From Qipengyuania aquimaris (GTDB lineage Bacteria > Pseudomonadota > Alphaproteobacteria > Sphingomonadales > Sphingomonadaceae), in the NCBI RefSeq assembly GCF_009827445.1, contig NZ_WTYI01000001.1, forward strand, positions 1,578,381 through 1,642,380: 64,000 bases of DNA, given 5' to 3'. The notes under the pieces are model-generated. The model did no database searches, was not told the DNA's origin, and saw only the letters and a list, made by a program, of their open reading frames with translations. Of this stretch, positions 45,134 to 54,145 are shown in pieces (within the stretch, counting starts at the first letter, position 1; every line of letters begins with the position of its first letter). The translations under genes were made by a program, and so were the position numbers.

Positions 45134-45868
45134 ATGGCGCTAGTTCTCGCCACGGACGATACGGGCGGACCTGAAATCTTCGCTTCCGTGCAGGGCGAGG
45201 GGCCGAGCGTGGGCCGGCCCGTCGCCTTCATGCGCCTGTCGCGCTGCAACCTTGCCTGCTTGTGGTGCGACACGGCTTACACCTGGCATTTCGAAGGGGA
45301 CAACCGCCCGCACCGCGACGATCGGACTTTCGAGCGAAAAGCCAACCAGGTCACTCTGGACGAGGCCGAGGTCGCCGAGCGCATCCTGGCGCTGGGTCAG
45401 GACCGGCTGGTCATTACCGGCGGGGAGCCGCTGCTGCAGGCACCGGCGCTCGCCAAGCTGCTTGACCACCTGCCCGATATCAGCGTGGAGATCGAAACCA
45501 ACGGCACGACCAAGGCTCCGGTCCCGCTCGACATCCGCATTGACCAGTTCAACGTCAGCCCCAAGCTGGCGCATAGCGGCAATTCGGCGGACCTCGCGCT
45601 GGTCCCCGAGCGGCTCGACGCTTACGCCACCGACCCGCGCGCCTTCTTCAAATTCGTGATCGCGGAGCCTTCCGACGTGGACGAGGTGCTGGCGCTCCAC
45701 GAACGCTATCGCTTCCGCCCCGGCCATGTCTTCCTGATGCCCGAGGGCACCGACAGCGAAACGCTGCGCACCCGCGAGAAATGGCTGGCCGATCTATGCT
45801 TGAAGCACGGCTTCCGCATGAGCGACCGCCTGCATATTCATTTGTTCGGCGATACCCGTGGAACGTGA
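45134..45868 (+). CDS. queE: 7-carboxy-7-deazaguanine synthase QueE
   Basis: A 244-residue radical SAM enzyme that contracts 6-carboxytetrahydropterin to the 7-deazaguanine core in queuosine synthesis. The iron-sulfur cluster motif is C38-x3-C42-x2-C45 in SRCNLACLWCDTAYTW; SAM-binding residues follow in VITGGEPLLQ and SVEIETNGT. No other queuosine genes are adjacent. The upstream 180 bases after valS contain no gene. An internal stretch HRDDRTFERKANQ replaces the short helix of smaller members. Confidence 0.92.
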   Translation: MALVLATDDTGGPEIFASVQGEGPSVGRPVAFMRLSRCNLACLWCDTAYTWHFEGDNRPHRDDRTFERKANQVTLDEAEVAERILALGQDRLVITGGEPLLQAPALAKLLDHLPDISVEIETNGTTKAPVPLDIRIDQFNVSPKLAHSGNSADLALVPERLDAYATDPRAFFKFVIAEPSDVDEVLALHERYRFRPGHVFLMPEGTDSETLRTREKWLADLCLKHGFRMSDRLHIHLFGDTRGT

Positions 45869-45957
45869 CTGACGTGCACCGGTCCGTCCGCGACCAGCGG
45901 ACGCAAGGACGACCGCCCGCCCGCAGCGGGTGCGGCTTGCCGCACGTCTAGCGAGGA

Positions 45958-45977
45958 CGCACCCGCGGAGGCGGGTG
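45958..45977. repeat. Strong hairpin between convergent queE and herA-like genes
   Basis: GCACCCGC, loop GGAG and GCGGGTGC form a perfect 8-base GC-rich stem midway between the convergent stops of queE (45868) and the ATPase gene (45994). There is no T-run on either strand, so it may act as a barrier or factor-dependent terminator. Confidence 0.5.
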
Positions 45978-45993
45978 CGAAAAGCAAGAAACA

Positions 45994-47985
45994 CTACCCC
46001 TGCGAGCGCCAGCGCTGGACGGTCCGCTGGACGATGTCTTCCTCGCCGCCGCTCTGGCTCCACATCTCGACGAAGCTCGGGTCTTCCGACGCCGGGCGCT
46101 TGACCTCTTCAAGATTGTCGAAGCTGACGCGGATCGGGATGGCGACACCCTCGCCGCAGATGATGCACTCGCGGTTGCGGAGCGCGGGGATGGCATCGAG
46201 GAAACCGCGTGCACCTTCGGGCATCGCGGCGCGCACGAAGTCCTGGTCGCGATCGTTGTTGAGACGCATGGAAATGATCGTACCGCACTGCGACAGCACG
46301 CCTTCGGCAAGGTCGGACGGACGCTGCGTGATGAGACCAAGGCTGATGCCGTACTTACGACCTTCCTTCGCGATGCGCGACAGGATCGTGCCGACAGAGT
46401 TGCCGTCGGCGTTCTTCTCGCTCGGCACATAGCGGTGCGCTTCCTCGCAGACGAGGAGGATCGGCGTGGTCTTTTCCTCGCGGCCCCAGATCGCGAAGTC
46501 GAACACGAGGCGGCTGAGCACGGCAACCACGGTCGAGGTGATGTCCGAAGGCACGCCCGACACGTCGATGATCGAGATCGGCTTTCCGCCTGCGGGCATG
46601 CGGAAGATCTTGGAGATGAAGTCGGCCATGGTGTCGGCGACCAGCATGCCGGAGAACATGAACTGGTAACGCGGGTCGGTCTTGAGCTCTTCGAGCTTGT
46701 TCTTGATCCGCATATACGGAGCGGAGTTCGTTGCCTTGTCGAGCTTGCCCATCGCGTCCTGGATCGCGTTCGACAGGTCCGACAGCAGGTAGGGAATGGG
46801 CGAATCCACCGTGATCTTGCCCATCTGTTCGGCAAGACGGCTCTTTTGGCGTGCTTTAAGCAGGCAGCGGGCCAGAATATCCGCATCGATCTGGCGGTCG
46901 TTGCCGTTGCTGGTGAGCAGGACTTCGCAGTGCTCTTCGAAGTTCATGATCCAGTACGGCATCTGAAGGTTCGAGACGTCGAGGATGACACCGGTCTGAC
47001 GGAACGCGGAAGCGTATTCGCCGTGCGGGTCGATCATGACGATGTGACCTTCGGGCGCAGCCTCGCAGATCCGGTGCAGGATCAGGGCGGCGCTGGTCGA
47101 TTTCCCCGTACCGGTCGAACCGAGGAGGGCGAAGTGCTTGCCCAGCATGGCATCGACATAGATGCCGGCGCGGATGTCCTTGGTGGGATAGACCTTGCCG
47201 ATGGTGACCGCGCTGCGGCCATCGCTGGCATAGACCTGTTTGAGGTCGGCGGTGCTGGCGGGGTAGACCAACGCGCCGGGCACCGGGTAACGGGTCACAC
47301 CGCGGCGGAAACCGTGGAGCCTGCCGGTTAGCTTCTCTTCCACGCCTTCACCGAGGAAGTCGATATTGGCGAGAATGCTGCCAGCCTTGCGGTCGCGCTT
47401 CTGGTTGCGAACGCTGGCGAGGAGCCAGCTGTTGCCGACGCGGATCTTGATCTGCGAGCCGACCTGGCCGGCCATGGCAACGGAAGGATCCTTGTCGTCG
47501 GCGCATTCGGTCAGGCGCTGTAAATCAATGGCGACCTGCGAGCCGGAGCCGGCGATTTCGAGGACCACGCCGATGGGCTGAATGGCGTTGTCGCCATCGC
47601 TTGCCTGCTGGGGCGAATCTTCGGGGTTGGGCTGCTTTTCGGCCTGAGCGGCGACGGGTGCATTTGCCGCCTCTTCCCGGGGAGAAGGTTGCGGCGCGGG
47701 CCGTTCGGTCTGTTCCTGGGCGGGAGCGGGCGAGTGGTCCTGCTGGGGAGCGGCAGCTTCCTGCGGGGCCTCCTGCTGGGCGCTGGCCGAAGGAGGCTCG
47801 AGCTCCGGCTGCGCTTGCGGCTGGTGCACATAGCCCGAGCGCGAGGTAGCGGGAGCGGGCTGCTGGGCCTGTTCGGACCGGCGGATGCGGTCGCGCAGGC
47901 TGTTACCGCGCGGCTGCGGCGGTTCTGCGCCGTCTTCCTTCGCCGGGTCGAAAGTCCGGAAATTGCCCTTGCTCATGTCGTTCAT
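45994..47985 (-). CDS. HerA-like ATPase (DUF87), second copy with disordered N-terminus
   Basis: A protein of about 663 residues. Residues 1-135 are low-complexity, rich in Gln, Pro, Glu and Ala, and probably disordered. The HerA core follows: a small beta-barrel HAS-type domain (about 140-260), Walker A LLGSTGTGKSTSAAL near residue 295, Walker B TPILLVCEEAHRYVPS and sensor LGLITQRPSDL. It is the form of HerA common in alphaproteobacteria. ATG 47985 is used; ATG 47976 is an alternative. It differs strongly from the copy at 17317. No NurA nuclease gene is near; DNA translocation is inferred from the family. Confidence 0.87.
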   Translation of the reverse strand: MNDMSKGNFRTFDPAKEDGAEPPQPRGNSLRDRIRRSEQAQQPAPATSRSGYVHQPQAQPELEPPSASAQQEAPQEAAAPQQDHSPAPAQEQTERPAPQPSPREEAANAPVAAQAEKQPNPEDSPQQASDGDNAIQPIGVVLEIAGSGSQVAIDLQRLTECADDKDPSVAMAGQVGSQIKIRVGNSWLLASVRNQKRDRKAGSILANIDFLGEGVEEKLTGRLHGFRRGVTRYPVPGALVYPASTADLKQVYASDGRSAVTIGKVYPTKDIRAGIYVDAMLGKHFALLGSTGTGKSTSAALILHRICEAAPEGHIVMIDPHGEYASAFRQTGVILDVSNLQMPYWIMNFEEHCEVLLTSNGNDRQIDADILARCLLKARQKSRLAEQMGKITVDSPIPYLLSDLSNAIQDAMGKLDKATNSAPYMRIKNKLEELKTDPRYQFMFSGMLVADTMADFISKIFRMPAGGKPISIIDVSGVPSDITSTVVAVLSRLVFDFAIWGREEKTTPILLVCEEAHRYVPSEKNADGNSVGTILSRIAKEGRKYGISLGLITQRPSDLAEGVLSQCGTIISMRLNNDRDQDFVRAAMPEGARGFLDAIPALRNRECIICGEGVAIPIRVSFDNLEEVKRPASEDPSFVEMWSQSGGEEDIVQRTVQRWRSQG

Positions 47986-48083
47986 AACTCGGCCCACATC
48001 CCTCGTGCAGATCACGCAAAATTGCAGAGGTGGAATGCCGCAGAACGGTTAAAATCGTGTCAACGATGAATGGGATTGTGGCC

Positions 48084-48833
48084 CTAGAGGCGAGCGAAGA
48101 GGCGCCCTGCACCCCAGCCCATCCCGACTGACAGGAGTACCGCGATGAGGCCATAAGCAAGACCCCACTCGTTAGCGCTGTCCTCCACGAAACGCTCGAA
48201 GCCGACCTTTTTTACCTCGACCTCCGAGACGGCTGAGGCGATCACGCGGCCCCGTGTCACGGCGAAGGTCTCGGCGGTATAGGTGCCCGTTGTCACGTTG
48301 GACGGCAGTTCGATACGCGCCTGGTAGAGCACGCTTTCGCTGATCTGCACGCCGCCGAAATCCTCGCGGTAGAGGCCGAGCCTGCGCTTCAGATCGACGA
48401 GACCTGCCGCGAAACGTCGCTGTTCTTCGGGATTGATCGACCCGCTGGGCGACAGCTGGATATAGTCCGTGCCGAATTCGTAGATCGCGGCCGTCTTGTC
48501 GTCGACGATTTCGGTGATCGGGCGAGAAGATGCGACGGCGAAATAGCTCGGCACCGAGCGAAAATCACTGCTTTCGGCGTTGGCCCATACGCCGATGAAC
48601 CGCTCCTTCTCGCGCAGGCGGATCGGCTCGCTCGGCCCCTTGAGGACTACCACGATGTCATAGTCCTGACCCGCACGTCCTGCCGGATCGAGTACTGCGC
48701 CGAACAGCAGCAGTTCCTGTCCGACAAAGCCCTGCCTCACCTGCACCTCGTGCTGCGAGATTTCCGGAACGAGGACCGGGTCACGCTGCCCCATCAGGAA
48801 GAAAGCAGCGACGAGAAGCAACGCTGCCCTCAC
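48084..48833 (-). CDS. TIGR02186 family transmembrane protein
   Basis: A 249-residue protein with a signal peptide (MRAALLLVAAFFLMG) and one C-terminal membrane helix (LAYGLIAVLLSVGMGWGAGRLFA), leaving a large periplasmic domain (VPEISQHEVQVRQGFVGQELLLFGAV). I recognise it as TIGR02186, an alphaproteobacterial family of unknown function that is nearly always encoded beside a TSUP permease, as here with a four-base overlap. A role as extracytoplasmic partner of that permease is inferred from this linkage. Confidence 0.82.
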   Translation of the reverse strand: MRAALLLVAAFFLMGQRDPVLVPEISQHEVQVRQGFVGQELLLFGAVLDPAGRAGQDYDIVVVLKGPSEPIRLREKERFIGVWANAESSDFRSVPSYFAVASSRPITEIVDDKTAAIYEFGTDYIQLSPSGSINPEEQRRFAAGLVDLKRRLGLYREDFGGVQISESVLYQARIELPSNVTTGTYTAETFAVTRGRVIASAVSEVEVKKVGFERFVEDSANEWGLAYGLIAVLLSVGMGWGAGRLFARL

Positions 48834-49735
48834 AGCGGGTAGACCGTGTAAATTTCATCAGGCCGGTAGAAGAGGCCGAGGAACATGCGGAACGCAACCA
48901 GAAGAACGATGGCGGCAAGGACAAGGCGCAGTGCCTCCGGCTTGGCCTTGACCGCGAATTGCGAGCCGATCTGTGCACCCGAGACCGATCCCAGCAGCAA
49001 CAGCGCGACCAGCACGATGTCTACCGCGCGAGTGGTGACCGAGTGCATGATCGTGGTCGCGATCGTCACGAAAAGAATGTTGAAGAGGCTGGTGCCGACC
49101 ACGACATTGGCGCTCATGCCCAGGATGTAGAGCATGGCGGGCACGAGAATGAACCCCCCGCCGACGCCCATGAGCATGGTCAATATGCCCACCACGATCC
49201 CCACTATCAGGGGTGCAAGCGGAGAAATGTAAAGTCCCGATCCGTAGAACCGCCAGCGAAAAGGCAGGCTGGCGACCAGCGGGTGATGACGACGCCTTGC
49301 GGCCTGCGCACCGCCTGTCCCGCGCAAGGTCTGGATCGCTTCCTTCGCCATCAACAGGCCGATCGATCCGAGCAGGACAACGTAGAGCGCGTTGATCACT
49401 ACGTCGATCTGGCCAATCGAACGGAAGAAATTGAACAGGAGCGCGCCGAAGCCGGACCCGATCACGCCGCCGCCGATCATCACCGCTCCCATGCGGTAAT
49501 CGACGCCACGGCGCTTGGAATGCGCGATCACGCCGGAAACGCTGGCGCCGGTCACCTGGGTCGATGCCGATGCTGCAGCCACTGTCGGCGGGATCCCGTA
49601 AAAGATCAGCAGCGGCGTTGTCAGGAAGCCGCCGCCCACGCCGAACAGGCCGGACAGGATGCCCGTCAGCGCCCCAAGCGCGACGATTACCAGTCCGTCG
49701 ACGGACAGGTTTGCAATGGGGAGATAGACATCCAT
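48830..49735 (-). CDS. TSUP family (TauE/SafE) sulfite/anion exporter
   Basis: A 301-residue membrane protein with about eight helices in two repeats. The repeated signature is GILSGLFGVGGGFLTTPLLIFYGIP (near residue 25) and VGILTMLMGVGGGFILVPAM (near 195), the hallmark of TauE/SafE permeases that move sulfite, sulfoacetate or related anions. Substrate cannot be read from sequence. It is translated just before the TIGR02186 protein on the same transcript. Confidence 0.9.
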   Translation of the reverse strand: MDVYLPIANLSVDGLVIVALGALTGILSGLFGVGGGFLTTPLLIFYGIPPTVAAASASTQVTGASVSGVIAHSKRRGVDYRMGAVMIGGGVIGSGFGALLFNFFRSIGQIDVVINALYVVLLGSIGLLMAKEAIQTLRGTGGAQAARRRHHPLVASLPFRWRFYGSGLYISPLAPLIVGIVVGILTMLMGVGGGFILVPAMLYILGMSANVVVGTSLFNILFVTIATTIMHSVTTRAVDIVLVALLLLGSVSGAQIGSQFAVKAKPEALRLVLAAIVLLVAFRMFLGLFYRPDEIYTVYPL

Positions 49736-49781
49736 TGCCCCGCCCTATCGCAGCGTCACTCTCTATTAAAGCTGAACCGTG

Positions 49782-50903
49782 TCAAAAGCCCGTTGAAAGG
49801 GTGAATGCCGGTCCGTTCCCGGGTTCGGCGTCGCCTGCAACCCGGACGCGGTAATCGAGCGAGAGGCGTGCGGAAACCCCGCCCATGCGCACGTCCATGC
49901 TTGCGCTCGGCCCCACGTCCAGGCGGCTTGCACCTTTCTGTGCCCCGCCCCATGCGCCGGCCCCGGCGCTGAGATGGGCCTCGATCTTTTCAAGGTCGAA
50001 GCGCGCCACCTCGCGCTCCGCTACTGCCATCCCATCGACGAACGCGCTCGAGTAAGTCCCTGCCACGTAGCCGACCTGACCATAGCCGCGAATTTTCACG
50101 CCCAACGGCAAGTCATTTCGCTCTATCCCTGCCGTTGCAAAGAGCGCGGGGCGGATTTCGAGCTGGCCCGATCGATCGGACAATCGCGCCTCTGCATGAA
50201 GCTGCACAGGCATCCCAGCAAGCGGACGCGCGCGCAGTCCGAAAGCGGCCTCGCTTTCCCGCGGTTCACGCAGCGCGGCGCTCGTCCTTAGGTAGACCGC
50301 TGGCTGGTGACTTGATGAATGGGACAGGCGATAGGAAAGCACACCACCGACCTGGCTCGCACCATAGCTCGATGGACGGTCTCCGCCAGCGAGCGAGCTA
50401 CGTCCCTCGCCGCGTAGCAAAAGCCAGCCGCCGAAACGCCAAGGCCTGGTTTTCCTTTGCGTCCCTTCCGGCAAAGGGATGGCAGCTTGCGCGCTGCCCT
50501 CTTGCCGGTCGAGAGCCGCGGCAACACTTCTGGGCATGGGCAAGCGCGACATCGCGGCCATCCAAACCAAATTGTGACCCGACATGCTGCGGTCCTGGAC
50601 GAAATGCGGAGGCGGATCTGCACTGGCGGGCAAGATCGCGGGCGGCGGCGCACTTAGCGAAACGGGCATTTCCCTAGGCGCCTTTAGCAGAAGATCCTGT
50701 TCGCCCGCGTTCCCGTCAGGCACCGCACGCGCAGCTGGCTCGTTCGCAGCTAATTGCTCGATCACCGGGGTTTCCAGACTACGCAGCAATTCTTGCGGCC
50801 AGGGATTTTCCCACGTCATGAGCCTGAGCGTCAACCATCCGGCCAGCAGCACGAACAGGAATACAAGCGGCTGTCCGCGGCGGTCAGTCGATGTGTGGTT
50901 CAT
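49782..50903 (-). CDS. Inner-membrane-anchored protein with NfrA-like outer-membrane barrel domain
   Basis: A 373-residue protein coupled (ATGA overlap) to the glycosyltransferase gene. One hydrophobic helix (about residues 13-31) is followed by a Pro/Ala/Glu-rich linker (40-165) and then by a beta-strand domain of about 200 residues with alternating pattern and a final Phe (LSTGF). The closing motifs RLDVGPSASM and DYRVRVAGDAEPGNGPA resemble the C-terminal barrel of NfrA, the outer-membrane partner of NfrB. The TPR part of NfrA is missing. Whether the helix is cleaved as a signal peptide is not clear. Function as export partner for the glycan is an inference. Confidence 0.7.
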   Translation of the reverse strand: MNHTSTDRRGQPLVFLFVLLAGWLTLRLMTWENPWPQELLRSLETPVIEQLAANEPAARAVPDGNAGEQDLLLKAPREMPVSLSAPPPAILPASADPPPHFVQDRSMSGHNLVWMAAMSRLPMPRSVAAALDRQEGSAQAAIPLPEGTQRKTRPWRFGGWLLLRGEGRSSLAGGDRPSSYGASQVGGVLSYRLSHSSSHQPAVYLRTSAALREPRESEAAFGLRARPLAGMPVQLHAEARLSDRSGQLEIRPALFATAGIERNDLPLGVKIRGYGQVGYVAGTYSSAFVDGMAVAEREVARFDLEKIEAHLSAGAGAWGGAQKGASRLDVGPSASMDVRMGGVSARLSLDYRVRVAGDAEPGNGPAFTLSTGF

Positions 50904-52300
50904 GCGTACGCTGCCTTGGGCAGCGCGAGGGAGGGATGATCGTGATGTGCGGTCTTGTCCCAGACGACCGGCGCACCGCGCAGGCTGCGCCAATAGGCGG
51001 CCAATGCGCGGCGTCCGCTCATAATGGCGATGACATTGGAAACGAGTACTCGCGGAACCGCCATCAGGCCTTGCTTCACACCATATTCTCGACCGGTAAA
51101 TAGACCGCGCGCGAGCAACCGCCAGACAAGGCCGAACATCGTGAACACCAACAGCCCGCGTAACATTGGCGAAGGCTCCAACGGAGCTACAAAGCCCGCA
51201 GTTGCCGAAACTTGCGATAATATCGCCGACAGCACCAAGATATAAGCGATCGCCAGGACCAGGGCAGCCAGGGGGCCACGCCGGTCGCGCAGCGTCATCC
51301 AGCGTTCTGCCAGCGTTCCGCGCCAGCCCAGGCGATCCCATCCCTGTAGCGCGATGCCGTGGGTCCAGCGGGTCTTTTGGCGCACAGCAGCTGAAAGATC
51401 CGAAGGAAAGAAAGCGCGCGTCGCAACAAGGCGACCATCATGTGTCCTCGCCCTGAGAAACCGTCCGGTTCCCCCGAGTGCGCAGATCCGCTGGCCCAGC
51501 TCGTAATCTTCCGTCAGCGAGGCGGAGGCGAAAGGTTCTCCGGCGTGCAGCCTGGCCAGTCGATCCAGCATAGGGCGCCTGATTGCGGAGCCGACACCTG
51601 CTCCGGGAACGGAGACGCCAAGCGCGTCGCGCACTACCATCGCCTTGGCGTGGGATTCCGCGAATTCGTCCGAATAGTGGCCGGCTATCCACGGCGAGTC
51701 CGATTGCGGCAGGGCCATGACCGGCAACTGGACGAAATCGTCATGCCATATCGCCCGGTCGAGCGTGACCAGGGCTGCTTCGTCGACCATGTCTTCCGCA
51801 TCGTGCAATACCACCATGTGTGCCTTGGCACGCAGGCGTGTCTCATCGTCACATAAAGCCTGGTAGAGGCGGTTGAGGCAGTGCGCTTTGCTTGTCGGGC
51901 CATCCGCTCCGACAATCACCACGCGAATCCTGTCATCACCGCGTGCAGCCACTGAGACAGACGCGATCGTGGCCGGATCGTTACGATAGCATCCCACATA
52001 AATGCGCACATCGTCCTGCGGCCAGGATGCAAGCGCGTGGGCAAGGGTCGGTCCGATGACGGTGTCCTCCTCCCATGCGGGAATGAACACGGCAGCCATT
52101 CCTGAAAGGTCCTGGAGGGCGTATCCCCTACTTCCGACTTCGGCAGGTTTCGCCCTGCCCGTCAACCTAAGCCAGGCATAGGTGATATCGATCGCGAGTT
52201 CGTCGATCAATCCAATGGCGAAGAACACCGCGGCAAGCAGCAACAGCTCGTGCTGAAGCAACGCAAGCCATTCGGCAGACGTAAATTGTGCGACCGGCAA
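50900..52300 (-). CDS. NfrB-like processive glycosyltransferase (GT2)
   Basis: A membrane glycosyltransferase of about 466 residues. Helices at the N-terminus (LLLLAAVFFAIGLI) and two to three at the C-terminus flank a GT2 domain with a nucleotide-sugar site (VFIPAWEED), a DxD-like VVLHDAEDMVDE, the catalytic TEDYELGQR and QKTRW, the QxxRW motif of processive polymerases. It resembles NfrB, a phage N4 receptor component that makes a surface polysaccharide, but stops before the C-terminal MshEN regulatory domain. TTG 52300 follows GGGGGATAAAGGG; a GTG at 52354 is the alternative. Divergent from nhaA. Confidence 0.85.
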   Translation of the reverse strand: MPVAQFTSAEWLALLQHELLLLAAVFFAIGLIDELAIDITYAWLRLTGRAKPAEVGSRGYALQDLSGMAAVFIPAWEEDTVIGPTLAHALASWPQDDVRIYVGCYRNDPATIASVSVAARGDDRIRVVIVGADGPTSKAHCLNRLYQALCDDETRLRAKAHMVVLHDAEDMVDEAALVTLDRAIWHDDFVQLPVMALPQSDSPWIAGHYSDEFAESHAKAMVVRDALGVSVPGAGVGSAIRRPMLDRLARLHAGEPFASASLTEDYELGQRICALGGTGRFLRARTHDGRLVATRAFFPSDLSAAVRQKTRWTHGIALQGWDRLGWRGTLAERWMTLRDRRGPLAALVLAIAYILVLSAILSQVSATAGFVAPLEPSPMLRGLLVFTMFGLVWRLLARGLFTGREYGVKQGLMAVPRVLVSNVIAIMSGRRALAAYWRSLRGAPVVWDKTAHHDHPSLALPKAAYA

Positions 52301-52381
52301 CCCTTTATCCCCCTGTCGCTTCCCTAACCTGCAGAATCCACCCTTGCAACGCACGATGGTTTGCGAAAGAGAGCACGCGAT

Positions 52382-53611
52382 ATGAGTAACCGACGTTCAC
52401 CCATCCGCCTCGTCTTCGCACCGGTTCGCGCGCTCTTCGTCAGCGATGCATCAGCGGGCATCCTGCTGATCCTGGTTGCCATCGCTGCAATGCTGGCCGC
52501 CAACTCCGCTTTGGCAGAGGATTACCATCACCTGTTCCACGGCGAGTTGTTCAGCGCTGACGTGTTCAAGCTGAACACGCTGCACCTGTGGATCAACGAC
52601 GGACTGATGGCGATCTTCTTCTTCGTCGTCGGCCTCGAGGTGAAGCGCGAGTGGATCGAAGGGCAATTGTCCGACAACGATCAGCGCAAGATGCCGATCC
52701 TTGCCGCTGCAGCGGGGATGATCTTCCCGGCGCTGGTCTACCTGTTTTTCGTCAATGCCGAAGGCGCAGGCGAACTGACCCGCGGCTGGGCGATCCCGGC
52801 CGCGACCGACATCGCCTTTGCGATGGGTGTGCTGGGCCTGCTCGGCAGCAGAGTGCCGGCATCGCTACGCCTGTTCCTGTTGACGGTCGCGATCGTCGAC
52901 GACATTGGCGCCGTGCTGGTGATCGCACTATTCTATACGGCCAACCTCAAGGTCATGTGGCTGCTTGCCGCAGCAGTGGTTGTCGCCATCATGATGGTCA
53001 TGAACCGAGCACGCGTTTCGGCCTATACGCCGTTCATCCTGATGTCTTTGGTGCTGTGGTTCGTGGTGCTCAACTCAGGAGTGCACGCCACCATTGCGGG
53101 CGTCGTCGCTGCGCTGACTATCCCGATGCGCGGCAAGGACGACGACACCATGCTCGAACATCTGGAACACGGTCTTGCCCCATGGAGCGCCTATCTTATC
53201 GTCCCGGTATTCGGCTTCGCCAATGCAGGCGTCGAAATCGGCAACCTCGGCATGGAAGGCATTATCGCGCCGCTGCCGATTGCGATCGCCGCCGGCCTCT
53301 TCTTCGGCAAGCAGGTGGGCATCCTGTCAGCTATTTACGTGGCCGATAGATTGGGCTTCGCGCCGCGCCCGGATGGCGCAAGCTGGACGGAGATTTGGGG
53401 TGTCTCGATCCTGTGCGGAATCGGTTTCACGATGTCGCTGTTCATCTCCGGCTTGGCATTCGCCGGGAACGCGTTGCTGATCGAGGAAGCCAAGATTGGC
53501 ATCCTGATGGGCTCGTTCGTCTCGGCAGTCGTCGGCTATACCATCCTGCGGATGACGACCGACCACCCCGACGACGAGAGATCGCCCTACCTCGACAAGG
53601 CAGACCTCTAG
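52382..53611 (+). CDS. nhaA: Na+/H+ antiporter NhaA
   Basis: A 409-residue inner-membrane antiporter with twelve predicted helices that expels sodium in exchange for protons at alkaline pH. Family motifs are FFFVVGLEVKREWIEGQLS, the paired Asp region RGWAIPAATDIAFAMGVLGLLG with the ion-binding Asp near residue 150-155, and ILCGIGFTMSLFISGLAF. ATG 52382 is chosen over a TTG at 52361. Length is close to that of E. coli NhaA (388). No NhaR regulator is adjacent. Confidence 0.96.
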   Translation: MSNRRSPIRLVFAPVRALFVSDASAGILLILVAIAAMLAANSALAEDYHHLFHGELFSADVFKLNTLHLWINDGLMAIFFFVVGLEVKREWIEGQLSDNDQRKMPILAAAAGMIFPALVYLFFVNAEGAGELTRGWAIPAATDIAFAMGVLGLLGSRVPASLRLFLLTVAIVDDIGAVLVIALFYTANLKVMWLLAAAVVVAIMMVMNRARVSAYTPFILMSLVLWFVVLNSGVHATIAGVVAALTIPMRGKDDDTMLEHLEHGLAPWSAYLIVPVFGFANAGVEIGNLGMEGIIAPLPIAIAAGLFFGKQVGILSAIYVADRLGFAPRPDGASWTEIWGVSILCGIGFTMSLFISGLAFAGNALLIEEAKIGILMGSFVSAVVGYTILRMTTDHPDDERSPYLDKADL

Positions 53612-53621
53612 GCCGGAAGGC

Positions 53622-54059
53622 TCACCAGCTGCCGGTGTTCGGCATGCTGGCCCACGGCTCGGCAGGTTCAAGATAGCCGTCCTGCAGCAACTCGATGGAA
53701 ATGCCGTCGGGCGTGCGGACGAAGGCCATGTGCCCGTCGCGCGGGGGACGATTGATTGTGTGGCCTGCATCGACCAGCCGCTGGCACGTCTCGTAGATGT
53801 CGTCGACGCGGTAGGCGAGATGGCCGAAATTGCGCCCACCTTCATACTGTTCCGGATCGCTGCCGTCTTCCGGCGGCCAGTTGTAGGTCAGCTCGACCTC
53901 GGCAGCGCCCTCTTCACCCGGCGCGGCAAGGAAGATCAAGGTGAAGCGCCCCTGTTCGCTGTCCTTGCGGCGCACTTCCTTCAGGCCAATCAGTTCGAAA
54001 AATGCGACAGTAGCGTCGGGATCGGTGACGCGGATCATGGAGTGCAGATATTGGGTCAT
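53622..54059 (-). CDS. gloA: Glyoxalase I (lactoylglutathione lyase)
   Basis: A 145-residue VOC-fold metalloenzyme that isomerises the hemithioacetal of methylglyoxal and glutathione. The metal ligands of GloA are recognisable: His in YLHSMIRV, Glu in VELTYNWP, His in FGHLAYRV and Glu in SIELLQDG. The first two lie in the N-terminal and the others in the C-terminal beta-alpha-beta module. Stop codons of this gene and nhaA are only 10 bases apart. Confidence 0.92.
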   Translation of the reverse strand: MTQYLHSMIRVTDPDATVAFFELIGLKEVRRKDSEQGRFTLIFLAAPGEEGAAEVELTYNWPPEDGSDPEQYEGGRNFGHLAYRVDDIYETCQRLVDAGHTINRPPRDGHMAFVRTPDGISIELLQDGYLEPAEPWASMPNTGSW

Positions 54060-54086
54060 GCGACATAGTTAGGACGCAGCCCGATC

Positions 54087-54121
54087 AAGAAAAGGGGGCC
54101 CGCCCGAAAGGACGCGCCCCC
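54087..54121 (-). terminator. Rho-independent terminator of the TorF porin gene
   Basis: On the minus strand a GGGGGCGCG/GCGGGCCCCC-type hairpin (54094-54121, loop around TCCTTTCGG) is followed by TTTTCTT, 25 bases after the porin stop. Confidence 0.88.
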
Positions 54122-54145
54122 GATCCGTTAGCGTGAGACCTTGTT

